A program made the position numbers and the translations under genes. A DNA stretch of 64,000 nucleotides from Trichoplax sp. H2 (lineage: Eukaryota; Placozoa; Uniplacotomia; Trichoplacea), in NCBI GenBank assembly GCA_003344405.1, contig NOWV01000084.1, positions 1 through 64,000 of the forward strand, in the 5' to 3' direction. Below are positions 1 to 10,809 of this stretch, in pieces. Within the stretch, counting starts at the first letter, position 1. The number at the start of each line of letters is the position of its first letter. The notes under the pieces are model-generated. The model ran no database searches and was not told where the DNA came from. It saw nothing but the letters and a program-made list of their open reading frames with translations.

Positions 1-2145
1 TATTGTAATAAATAAAATTTTTTGAAATGAAAACTATACTCGTATTATATCAAATTCTTACCTCGCTAGTAAATCATCTATGAGTTAAAAGACGAAAATA
101 AATAAATGAATGCAATAGCTGTGCTTTAAATTGATATTAAACTTCAATCCACTATGCTGGAGCAAGATTTCCAAAGAAATTAATTAAAACTACTGCAATT
201 TTAAGATTAAAGTTTCTTTTTACTTCATTAGCTCGATAAATATTTAATAATTCATTGCATCACCTAATTAAAATAAGGGAGCCAATCTGCAAGTGATTTA
301 TCAAGTTGTCATTATCGAAATTTTACAAAATCATTAAGCGATTTATTGCATGTATAATCAATCAAATCATAACATTTGATATTTTCTACTAGACACAGGC
401 TTCCAGCCAAGATTGTCTATGTCTACTATGCACCATTTATAATATGCAGATTTATACTTTGAGCTCTTTTATTGAAGAGATGATTGACATGACCAACCGC
501 AGCATTATTTAAGCATCGTAAAAGAGCATTCCATTGGAGTCCTAGTAAACAGTTCACGCCTAGTTTGCAAATCAAGAAATTTTGGGCATGGCACGGAAAG
601 CATATATTAATAAATTATAATTATCTTTCTTCATCGCTGAAAGAGAATGGCCAGTTCTTAAGATTAATGGTGGCAGTATCTTAGAAAAATATTTCATATT
701 AGTTAGCGTGCCCAAGCATTTTGGCAAAAGTATTCTACGATGGTTAGTCTGCTCAAGCATTTAGAATATATGGCCAGACTAGTTTCAGCTAGTAATTAAT
801 TAGTATTGCAATGCTAAATATCATTTAACTACAAGTTAGTAAAAGTAGTTTTTGGCAAAGTATTCCATATTTGTTACGTACCCAAATATTAAAAATATCG
901 CTAGATCATTTTCAGCTAGTAATCAGCTACTAAGCAAAGCTAAATATCGTTTCACCTTAATTATGTTCTGGTAATTTTTAAGCATTAACAATATCGATAG
1001 TTCTTAACAAAATCTCTCTGGTTGGGTAGTCCATGCGGTTAGGTTGGAGACTGGGACAAAACTATTATCTTTGAATAGTGTATCATCACTACTGCAAATC
1101 CTTCCACAAATTCCTTCGATAAAGAAAGATTGAGGTTAGAAGTTGTACTTGTTAGATCATAGCAAGCAAGTAAGAAAATTTTAACTAATGTTTCGGCTGG
1201 AATTATTTAAATATATGATGCAAATTTAAATGGAAATATTTCTTGCATCTTTAAATCCGACTTTACCCCTGACTGCTAGAAGACTAATGAAGCAGGTTCT
1301 GCGGAATAAGATTAATATACGATACAAGCAAGTTATGATTTATCTAGAAAGAGCAATGGAAACAAGGCAGAATAAAAACAACAATTTATAATTGATCAAT
1401 GATAAATATAACTAATCAACAAATTCAATTAAGTGCTACAAACATGTATTCGGGTCCTGCACTTGTCCATAAATATAGCTAATTATGCATTACAGTAACT
1501 TAATCATTGAATCCGTTATAAATTAGGCTTGGTTTTCAATATTTTTGTATCGGAAATAGTTGAATCATACTAAAGTTAATTCGGTGCTTATAAAAATCAA
1601 TCACTTTGAAAAGAAGCAAATCGCAATATCTTAATCTAACTATATTTAATGAGCTAAAATCTGATTTAGAAAAGCAACTTAAAGCACACTGTCAGATTCA
1701 TCCTCCACAGTATTTTGCCTAAATTACGATTGAAAACAGCATACTTTATAATCTATCGTCAACAGGCCACAGTAATTAAGAGCTACAAGTCTCCTAAGTT
1801 TAAAGCATGACAGCCTAGGTCTAATAAAAATATACCAGTTAATTTTACAGTTTAGCAAAGTAAATAGCAATTAGAACGATTTAAATGGCATAAAACAATC
1901 TAATATCTATGCAACTTTGATTAAAGATCTTTTAAAAATTCCATCAGTAAATATAAAGCTGCTATTTCGAATGAGAACTATAACCACAGGTAACCCTTTA
2001 AAATCCTTGAATAACACTTGATAATTGTTTTTTTAGGGCCAATTTGGTTTCTTATATTTATTTTAAGGTGATTTTACATTCGGGATTTAATCAAAATTAC
2101 CTACGAGTTAGTAGCTACAAGATAATTGCGGACAATAAAGAAAAT
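1..2145. other. AT-rich intergenic stretch, no gene seen
   Basis: No open reading frame here has recognisable protein character; the longest are short and look random. The only structure I see is a degenerate direct duplication near 680-985, listed separately. The end of the stretch leads directly into the first exon of the Death-domain gene. Confidence 0.55.
680..985. repeat. Degenerate tandem duplication, unit about 133 bp
   Basis: Two imperfect copies start at about 721 and 853. Each opens with TTGGCAAA(A)GTATTC and contains TTTCAGCTAGTAAT followed by GCTAAATATC. A partial third copy with a similar 'cgtgcccaagcatt' segment precedes them. The copies have diverged heavily. Confidence 0.6.
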
Positions 2146-3342
2146 ATGAATGAAGGAACAGAATATAATCCGACTGAAGAAGAATACGATCGTAATGGTA
2201 AGAATTAGACTTCAAGTTTTAAAAAACACGTTCATAATCAACTGATATTTACAATAATGTCATGACTTAAGAAATACTAGATGAAAAATATAATGCCTTA
2301 AATATGATAAAAGAAAGTACAGCTGGTAAGTAGATAAGTTATACTGATGGAAAGTTAAGTTTATTTTTTCATACGAACATATTCATAATCATACTACTAA
2401 TAAAGAGACTAGGAATGAAGAAAAGATTTATGAGGCCAGTGATATTGGATACGGTCCAGAAGGTAAGAAAATTTAAAGCAGGGTCTTGAAAATTTTAGTT
2501 TAACTTTGATATGATCAGAATCTTTCAATAACGACAATTTACAATACTTTTGTTTAAAGTATCCAATCCACACTTAATAAGACCTACCTACTATTAGCAT
2601 CAATCGTTATCACAACAACAGAAAAGATTTCAAAATTATAGCGACATTGAATAATTCCACAATAAAACACGGAGTGACCACATTATAATTCTATTTATCA
2701 GCGAAATCGCCGACCTAATCTCACTAACCGCAACTAAATAATGTTCTAAATATGGGGTCTTATTTTTGGCTCTAAATAACTTAGGGCCACTATTGCAGGA
2801 GCATAACACTAGTAGGCAGGATTCTGTAATTTATGAACTTTAGTTGCTATCACTATTTGCTTTAGATTTTATTTGTGAAGTAATAAAGATTTACAGAATA
2901 ATTTAAATATCAGCCACATCGCGGTGAATAAACATGTATTTACAGCTTATCATCATGCTTTAAACTTATAATTCATTAATACAATCAGCAAAAGTTATGC
3001 GAGATCGATTTATTACATTCGAATAATTGGATTGTAGATCCTCGAAGCTACTTTGTAGATATTTGCAATCAGCTTGGCTCATTTTGGCAAGATATTGCTG
3101 CAGAATTAGATAATACTATCAATATCAATGAAATTTACGAAAGCTACGATCAGAATTATCAAAGAACGAGGGCAGTTTTGAAGCGTTGGTATCAAAATAA
3201 TTCAGAAAATGCAACATTTGATCGACTTATCGAAGCACTGATCAACATTGATCGAGGAGATATGTCAGACCATTTAGGTAAAACAATAATCATGATAATA
3301 ATCATATGCCAAGGCTTAATATTTTCCTATTTTCTTAATTAA
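2146..3342 (+). CDS. Small Death-domain protein (multi-exon)
   Basis: Probably a cytoplasmic adaptor of Death-fold signalling; partners are unknown. Exons read as 2146-2197 (ATG at 2146), 2272-2325, 2406-2462 and 3038-3277, with all junctions in phase 1 and GT-AG borders. The first ~55 residues are acidic and low in complexity. They come from mini-exons of 52-57 nt that add blocks of 17-19 residues. The 3038-3277 exon encodes a clear Death domain: LGSFWQDIAAEL (helix 1-2 pattern LGxxWxxIAxxL), then VLKRWYQN, then ENATFDRLIEAL and a closing D..DMSDHL. The 3' end is uncertain. Reading through the weak donor gtaaaa gives a stop at 3340-3342. Splicing to the acceptor at 3835 would give a 152-residue protein ending at 3891, but that exon is better explained as importin-alpha. 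The Death fold is well supported; the exon 1-3 linkage is an inference from phase. Confidence 0.62.
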
Positions 3343-3838
3343 TCACTCTAACTATTATACTAAAGTACATAAACAACAGAGCTTGATATTTGTTTTATAT
3401 CCGGAAGAACAAGATTTGCCATGTATTAAATAAACATCATCGTGTAATAGCAGATCGCAATTAAATTGATTTTAAGCAATATGGATCGCATTTTAGTAAT
3501 AAGATGAAATATCCATCTTGCAATACTAAGTATAAGATAAATTAAATTACAGAAATTGCAATACAAGTTACCTGCTATTTCTTACTACTTTACCAAATCT
3601 ACTTTAATGCCTATCCTATATCTGCAAATGCAGATCAAGCTTAAATGCTATATTTATTTATTTATATATATTTATATGTTATACGTATAACACCTACAAT
3701 ATGCTCTGTAAACCTTATACGCGTGCATTCAAACCTCAAAGATGGAATTTTATTTCAGCTTGTTAAATTCGTAATTAGTGCTTCTAAATAATATTATCTT
3801 GTACTTATAAACTATAAATAGATTTCGATCGGCAGATA

Positions 3839-6800
3839 ATGAGATCAATACAAGGAAAAGGATTAGAAATAAGAACACGGAAACGAAATAAGCTAGTAAG
3901 CTGTTGAAACAGAATTCAGGCCTATCTGCAAATTAAATTTATGGTTTAGCACCGACACATGCATTGTATCAAATAACTTCAATAGTGTAGTCTTTACAAG
4001 GATAACGTTATCTATAAAACATTAATCTAAGCCAATATTATAAAACAGCTTCGGAAATCATTAGATCAATAAGCAATGTAATAGTATTCTGATATTATAA
4101 TTTATAAATGCCGTAGCTAAATAGACTGCAAGATGAAACATTTTCAGTAGTTGACGGCGTGGGATTTATATCCGAGAGGCCATCAAGAATTTCTACTCAG
4201 GTAAATACACAAGATTCTTCTCCGTTACTTTAAACTTTTCCTACGGTACTCAGTGCTTACAAAATATCTCAATATTAATATACCTTTATTAAAAATTAAA
4301 TTATACGTAACTCTAGAGCGAAAAGGAGCTGAAATCTATCATGAATAGTATTCAAAAAAATGATTCAGATACTGTTCTAGATGCTACTCGACGTTTACGA
4401 AAACTACTATACGCAGGTATACAAGATATAGCATTTACCTAAGTACGTCAAACAGCAAATTAGTATTATTCGCGCTGATTTACAAAACCTGACTAACTAT
4501 TATTGCAATCCCTAATCACCGCGTATACAACCTTACTTCAAGAATGCGACAAATATATTATAAAGTTCATATTTCGTGCATTTACTACGTCTACTATTTG
4601 TAATTCTTCAATCCTGGCAGCGAAACAGTACTTATACACATTTCTATAAATATCATAAAACATAAAATCAGAGTGAATTTTTGTAAATTTATAAAATTTG
4701 TGAATGGTTAGTAATCAATTTACTTCCCAATCAATATTGTTAAAGTCAACTCCTTAAAGTCGCCAATAATTCTTACGGCTAATCATCACCAGTTATGAGC
4801 TAGGAATAGCCCTAACTTGCAACAAGGGTCGAGAGAGTATTTTCTATTCTACCCTACTGTTCTTTGGATTACCAGTCAGTTAGTATTCCCAGACAGATAA
4901 TGTTTAGCACCGTGAGACCTTCAAACTATCTAGAAAATCACAATCTAATTTATTATGGGCGAAGCCTCTGTTTACGTAGGTTTCGGTACCTAAAGCCAGA
5001 TTAACTACACAAGTCACCTCGTCTATTAGAAATTAACCAAATTAATACTCTAAAGAGCCTGTATCTATACAGATTAAACACAGTCTTTTTTTATCAAATT
5101 TACTGTATCAGTATTAAATTAATCAATTCTTAATAATAGTTTAATAAACACATATTAGGCTATTCTCCTATGATATTTTCTCTAAACTTAGAAATTATAC
5201 TTTCAACTTTAAGATCCTTGGAGGTGATAGATATAATGCAGTTAAGCTAGTTGGCAATTACTATCTTAGCCTATCTAATCCTAAATTAAGAATTATTTAA
5301 TAAGACATCAACTGTTATCCATTAAAGTTACAATTAAGGAGACCATAAGCATTTCCCAGATATAAACAAATATAGAACGTAACATAGAAATAAAGTACAT
5401 ATCACGAAGATTACTTTTGTGACATTACCATATCATTGAAGTAGCAAAGAAAGTATATAAGATCCGACATTAAATAGTATACTGATATTAAATTCAATTG
5501 CAGATCCATATGTTCAAGATATCCTGGATTTAGACATCATAGAAAGACTTATCGATCTATTGAACGATGATGGCCAACAAGCTCAGCTGGAAGCCACGTC
5601 AATTATCGCAATTATTTCCTCTGGGTCATCTATCCAAACTGCTACTGTTTTGCAAGCTGGTTCTGCACCTTTTTTAATCGAATTGCTTTCTAGCAGCAAT
5701 ACTGATATTCAAGAGCAGGTATTTTGATAGTATTCCAATCAGAATAATTGTCGCTATGATAGATAAACATCACGGCATTTTGTCATCTGTACCTCTATGC
5801 ATCGTAGTCAGTTTGGGCTTTAGGAAATATGGCTAGTGAAAGTACCCAATGTCGTGATTACCTAATAGAGCTCGAGATTATGGAACCTTTGCTAAAGTAA
5901 ATTTTATACCGAGATAGAGTGATCGTTTTCGGCATAAACCTTTCGATAGTACTTACAGAAGTAGAAATAAAAAATTTTAGCTTAATTCTTCATCGTACTC
6001 TAAAAGATAGTTTACAAACATTTAGATTAATTAAAAACAATCCAAGTTTACCCTTATTACGTAATGCAATATGGGCGCTTTCAAATCTTTGCCTAAGCTT
6101 TCATCGTATGCCGGACATGGATGAGGTAGGTGATTACGATGAATATAGAAAGCATCAGATTGGCACTAAAATATGTAATTATAACGTCTCACCAGTTGCT
6201 GCACATTAGATAAATTAAATGAATACAATATGCTTTATTTCATACGTAGGCTTTTACTTCACTGCCAATCCTAGTGAAACTGTTGTCTCATGAAGATAAT
6301 GAAGTTTTAATTGACACTTGCACGGCTTTATCGAATCTAGCAGATGGTATCGAGATTTATATGCCTGTCCATTATCAAATAGGAGCTGTTGTTAACGCTG
6401 GAGCATGCGAACCTTTAATAAAATTATTGCGGTAAGAGTAGCAAAACAGTTCACACAGGTCAGAGAGAATTTTTAGCAGACATCAGTAATTCTAAAAGCT
6501 TGATCTATCCTGAAAATATAGACATGAAGATGAAATAGTTCAATCTACTGCCTTGAAGGTAGTGAACAATATATCTATTGGCACTGAATCGCAGATCCAG
6601 GTAAAGCATTTTAAAATCCTATCCCTGCTATCAACATAATAAGTTAGATGGTATTCCATCACAAGTTATAAATTATAGTTTTGTGTCTTTATAGACACTG
6701 ATTGATGCCCAGGTCTTGCCAAGCCTTTTACATGTGCTGGATTCATCAGATGACGTTATTAAAATGCAAACATGTCGAATATTATCGAATTTTGCAGCTG

Positions 6801-7803
6801 GCAATAACAGCCAAGCTCAGGTAATTGGATAGGCTGAGATTGAAGCTCAAACAGAGCATTTTCAGTAATATAATTTAAATTAAATATTTTATCTTCTTAA
6901 TATTTTAAAATAAACCATTATCAATAAATTAAGTACTGTGTCTAATTCAACTCATTCTATCATTCTTATAATGTGTCAGTCTATAACATAATCAATATTT
7001 GCCTACGATATTTCCATCAATTATTATATTCTACTGCGGTATAAGTCAAAAATAAACTTAAAAATATGTTGCATCGGAACAACTATCGGACTGTTAATTA
7101 CTTTACATAAGATGATTGAAATTTAAAATTATCGCTACTTTTATCAAACTAGGCAGTACTTGATGCTAATATTTCTCCTAAACTTCTCATGATACGGGAT
7201 ACGGTCGATGCTAAAACCCAAAATGAAATCGTATTGGTTTATGCTAATTTAATCGAAGCAAGCACTAAACAAATTAAGTAAGAACATCGACAGATTAAGA
7301 TTTTGTGTGCGTTTATTGGGAGAGCTAAATTAATAAGACTTGATACGCGGTTAATTCGTTGATTTCCCTTTGTTATATTAGAAATTTCGTCGATCATAAA
7401 GTCCTTAAACTTCTATGTGATGTACTTACCATATCAAATACTGAAGTTGTACGAGCCTCGGTGCAAGCCTTAAGTAAAATGGTTACCACTGGTAGCAAAT
7501 CGGTAGAAATTGATAAGATATCTGATGAATTTCTAAGCTATCTTGAAGAAATAGGAGGTATCTTATTATGTAGACTTAAACGCAGCGTTAATAATTTAGC
7601 TTACAGTTGAAGCATTTAATATCCCATAGTCTGTCGACAGTTATGATAATCAAACAAATTGGAATGACTATACCTCTACTGATTTATATCGCTTAGGAAT
7701 TACCAAAATAAAGGCTCTAATCAATCATAAGGACGAAAAAATTTGTGCAGCATCACAGAATATTCTCGATATCCAGTTTGCATCCAGTAAAGATAATAAG
7801 TAA
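3839..7803 (+). CDS. Importin-alpha-like (karyopherin alpha) paralogue, 12 exons, internal stop
   Basis: Importin-alpha is the armadillo-repeat adaptor that carries NLS cargo with importin-beta. Exons: 3839-3895, 4117-4200, 4317-4416, 5504-5718, 5808-5896, 6026-6125, 6250-6431, 6522-6600, 6695-6820, 7153-7277, 7382-7557 and 7607-7803. The phases agree throughout and total 510 codons, the usual family size being about 520-540 residues. The first two exons align with the importin-beta-binding region (LEIRTRKRNK, then LLNRLQDE). Armadillo repeats follow, for example SVWALGNMASE, NAIWALSNLC and AVLDANISPKLL, closest in feel to the alpha-5/alpha-1 type. Several conserved Trp/Asn ligands are gone: repeat 2 reads ATSIIAIISSG and repeat 7 CRILSNFAAG. 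Codon 7627-7629 is TAG in frame, yet importin-like sequence (GITKIKALINHKDEKI) continues to TAA at 7801. The true start may lie in an unseen upstream exon. Family assignment is firm; function is doubtful. Confidence 0.85.
4797..5432. repeat. Dispersed repeat, copy 1, inside an importin-alpha intron
   Basis: About 640 bp that recurs with roughly 80% visible similarity at 21772-22404 in the same orientation. It runs from AGCTAGGAATAGC, through shared blocks such as TTCGGTACCTAAA, CTCTAAAGAGCCT and TTTACTGTATCAGTATTAA, to CACGAAGATTACTTT(T/C)GTGA. The last block can form a short hairpin. I see no long ORF, no clear terminal inverted repeats and no certain target-site duplication. It is probably a non-autonomous element or solo LTR-like fragment. 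Confidence 0.75.
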
Positions 7804-9230
7804 ATCGAAACTAAATTTCATGATAAGTCTTGAACAGTTTACTGACTTTCTTCGATGTTTTCATCTTACCTAGTTTTTAGTAGTTAATATAGTGATATTC
7901 CATATACTGATGGCATTTTATTAGTCCCAATAACATAAGCTAGTAGTCACTATTAAGAAAATTATAATGGTGGCGACAGAGTCATTAAGCTTTCGGGTTC
8001 TGAATGAAGTCTTGCATTCTCAGCTGAAGTTTCAGTATTATTTTTGATGATACATGGATAATGAATTAATAAGATGTGAGCTGGTCTCTAGCTATTAGAT
8101 TATCAGATCAATCTCACATAAATGAATTCATGGAGATATTGGTTACTATCTGATTACCGAAAGTTCTGCTTGAACTTTATAAGATGATTCTAACATGAAA
8201 TAAACCACACTTACTAATCTGGACAAAATCTTATTATCCATTATCGAATATCGACCTTATGAAGAAAAGATAGATTGCTTTACTTAAAACAGTCTTTCTT
8301 ACAATCGAAAAGAGTAACAGCTCCATAGTTCGTCTAGCAAAGTAATCTGCTACCGCTATTAATGTGTGTATACTTTTTGTATCGGAGATAAAAATTGCAA
8401 TAAAATCGGAAAATTTCCGCATAAAATATGGTAAGGTATAGTTGCATTTGGCAATAGGTAAGCAGTAGCATATGAATATATAATTGCTCAAAATACGAAT
8501 TATACCCATTTTTATAGGCTTCAAAGGTCAGCTTAGTAGCATTAATGGCTTAAATCAAGTAAAGTACCTTTCAAATCTATTTCAAGCTCAAACTATTACA
8601 TAAATTCAACTACATGTCGCACATACCAGGAAGAATTGCTGCTAGAGTAGTTAAATTTATAGTTGATTTGCTATTAATAGCTGAATTTTAAAATTATTCT
8701 GAGCTCTGATATGGTATATCATAACGATCTGAAATTAGCCACTTAATTAGAAATAATCTCTCAACGACATAGGCTACATTTATCCCAATATTTAAATAAT
8801 CCTGATCAATATACCTCTAAAACATTAAGTAAATTCATTTTAAGCTAACAAATGTGACTGTGAAAGTACTGCAATCATGTATAAACGTACAGAAATAAAT
8901 ATCTAAAGTATTTATATAGCTGTATAGTATTATTTATTACTAGTAAAGATCGCACATTTCCAATATAAAGTCAAGCCTAGCTTTTAAATTTAACATATAT
9001 AGATACCTTTCTGCTTTCACAGCTATTAAGAGTATAAACTTGAAACTATTTGCCTTGTACCTATGCATGAGACGATAGTAGATTATTGAACGTGAACCTA
9101 GATTATATCATTAAAAATACCTTTATCTTAATATGCTTGTGCAGTCATGACAAGTAGATTATTAAGGGGTCAATTTCAAGCTATAATTGCTTGATAATTA
9201 TAATCGATTACACAAATATATATTAAAGTA
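7804..9230. other. Intergenic stretch between importin-alpha and the P450 remnant
   Basis: AT-rich, without recognisable coding sequence. A 96-codon frame on the minus strand at 8234-8524 is hydrophobic but matches no family I know and has no splice support, so it is not called. An AATAAA at about 8199 could serve as the importin-alpha polyadenylation signal. Confidence 0.5.
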
Positions 9231-9480
9231 ATGTAATTTTAATATTAAAGGAATTGTATAAGTTATACTTTGCTCAGGATCAGTTTTTAATTCAAATCAC
9301 TGAATTAATTTGGCTATTGCAATCTTAAAAAAATTCAAAGTGAAAATTTGACCAATATAGTTTCTTGCACCTGCCGAAAAGGGTATAAAAGTAACAGACG
9401 ACACTTTTGAATATTTTGAGGTAGAAATTGAGATATGGATCAAATTCTTTCGGTCGATCCCATACATTTGAATTTCGCTT
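9231..9480 (-). pseudogene. Decayed 3' fragment of a clan-4 cytochrome P450
   Basis: This minus-strand segment aligns with the C-terminal part of the intact P450 gene 1.6 kb away (equivalent positions about 10840-11091). It translates in pieces as NVWDRPKEFDP, then PFSAGARNYIGQ, then FFKIAIAKLI. The haem-ligand cysteine codon of the FxxGxRxCxG motif is replaced by a tyrosine codon (TAT). The next segment reads into a TGA, and the stretch between the PERF-like and haem motifs has lost its frame. Nothing of the N-terminal two thirds is visible. It is most simply a relic of a tandem gene duplication. Confidence 0.85.
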
Positions 9481-9873
9481 AAAAAATGAGCTATTGCCTT
9501 TGAAATATGGCTTTCTATCAGGCTAATTGACTATACGGTCACTTTAAGCATCATGTTAACTTAAGCAGTATGCTATTAAAGCAGTAATCTACCTATTCAT
9601 GAATTATTCGAGCTTTGTTCCTACTATATATATAAATCATCTTTAAGCAATCAAAATTTACAAATCATGAAATTTATTGATAATATAAATATATCAAATT
9701 GTGTCTTTTCCAATTCAATATTATGCTAGATTAGCGATTAATTATGCCATTATAAATAACTTAAGCATGAACATGTGCTCCTAGCTGAACTTTATCATTC
9801 TGAATAGATAGAGCTGTTTATGATATAGGATCATCGCTAATAGGAATCAGCTAATTGCCAAAAAACAAACTGC

Positions 9874-10299
9874 AAAATTTACTTATAAATAACGACTAGT
9901 TTAATGCATGGTAAAATAATGAATGTTATATGTTAAGACGTGTAGGGTTAAATCTCTTCACTTCCAATCACTATCTAAAAATCTTTCTGTAATCTAGATA
10001 TTGAAATCAGAAAGTGTCAGAGAAATCAGCTTTAGTTAATTTGATAAGCAGTGAAAGCACACGAGCATATAATAATTTCAAACCGATAAAGCGCGACTTG
10101 ACATACGAGATTGGCTAACTTATGTGTATATTAAATTAATTAATTTCACTATGGAAAAGTATCCTAAGTTTAAATTCTTTAACTAGGACATCATTAATAT
10201 ATTCGTGGTGGTGTAATATACTAATTTTAAATCCATGCTTTGCAAGCTTCTGTGATGAATAAAGGGATTGGTTAAAGCGCACCAACTTTTCGGCTTTAT
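9874..10299. repeat. Segment duplicated across an assembly gap, left copy
   Basis: This 426-bp segment is repeated almost exactly at 10320-10637 beyond the run of Ns. It carries an extra 108 bp (10057-10164) that the right copy lacks, with a clean junction at GTGAAA/TAAGTT. Apart from that insertion only a few single-base differences are visible. Confidence 0.9.
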
Positions 10300-10319
10300 N
10301 NNNNNNNNNNNNNNNNNNN
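10300..10319. other. Assembly gap (20 N)
   Basis: Twenty Ns. The same sequence lies on both sides (left copy ends CGGCTTTAT at the gap; right copy starts just after it). The gap probably joins overlapping contig ends or two haplotypes and may not represent missing sequence. Confidence 0.95.
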
Positions 10320-10637
10320 AAAATTTACTTATAAATAACGACTAGTTTAATGCGTGGTAAAATAATGAATGTCATATGTTAAGACGTGTAGGGTTAAATC
10401 TCTTCACTTCCAATCACTATCTAAAAATCTTTCTGTAATCTAGATATTGAAATCAGAAAGTGTCAGAGAAATCAACTTTAGTTAATTTGATAAGCAGTGA
10501 AATAAGTTTAAATTCTTTAACTAGGACATCATTAATATATTCGTGGTGATGTAATATACTAATTTTAATTCCATGCTTTGCAAGCTTCTGTGATGAATAA
10601 AGAGATTGGTTAAAGCGCACCAACTTTTCGGCTTTAT
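10320..10637. repeat. Segment duplicated across an assembly gap, right copy
   Basis: Near-identical to the left copy at 9874-10299 minus the 108-bp block. It continues past the shared end CGGCTTTAT into unique sequence and then the 3' flank of the intact P450 gene. Confidence 0.9.
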
Positions 10638-10809
10638 TTTAGTGTGAAGGATAATAATTTAATTAAAAAAGTTTTGGTAATTGGATACCAATACTCACTC
10701 TTAATTATTTGCACAAACAGATAAGATCAAATTTATTCTCAATTTTCATCTTATGTTTGCAATATGGCAGGCAGATGACATACTATCATTCTATTTATTA
10801 TCTCTCCTT

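Noticed and set aside
3678-3691. Perfect 14-bp palindrome GTTATACGTATAAC
   Set aside because: AT-rich palindromes of this size are expected in this composition and nothing nearby gives it a role.
8234-8524. 96-codon minus-strand ORF with hydrophobic segments, perhaps a receptor fragment
   Set aside because: No family motif, no splice borders and composition typical of AT-rich random frames.
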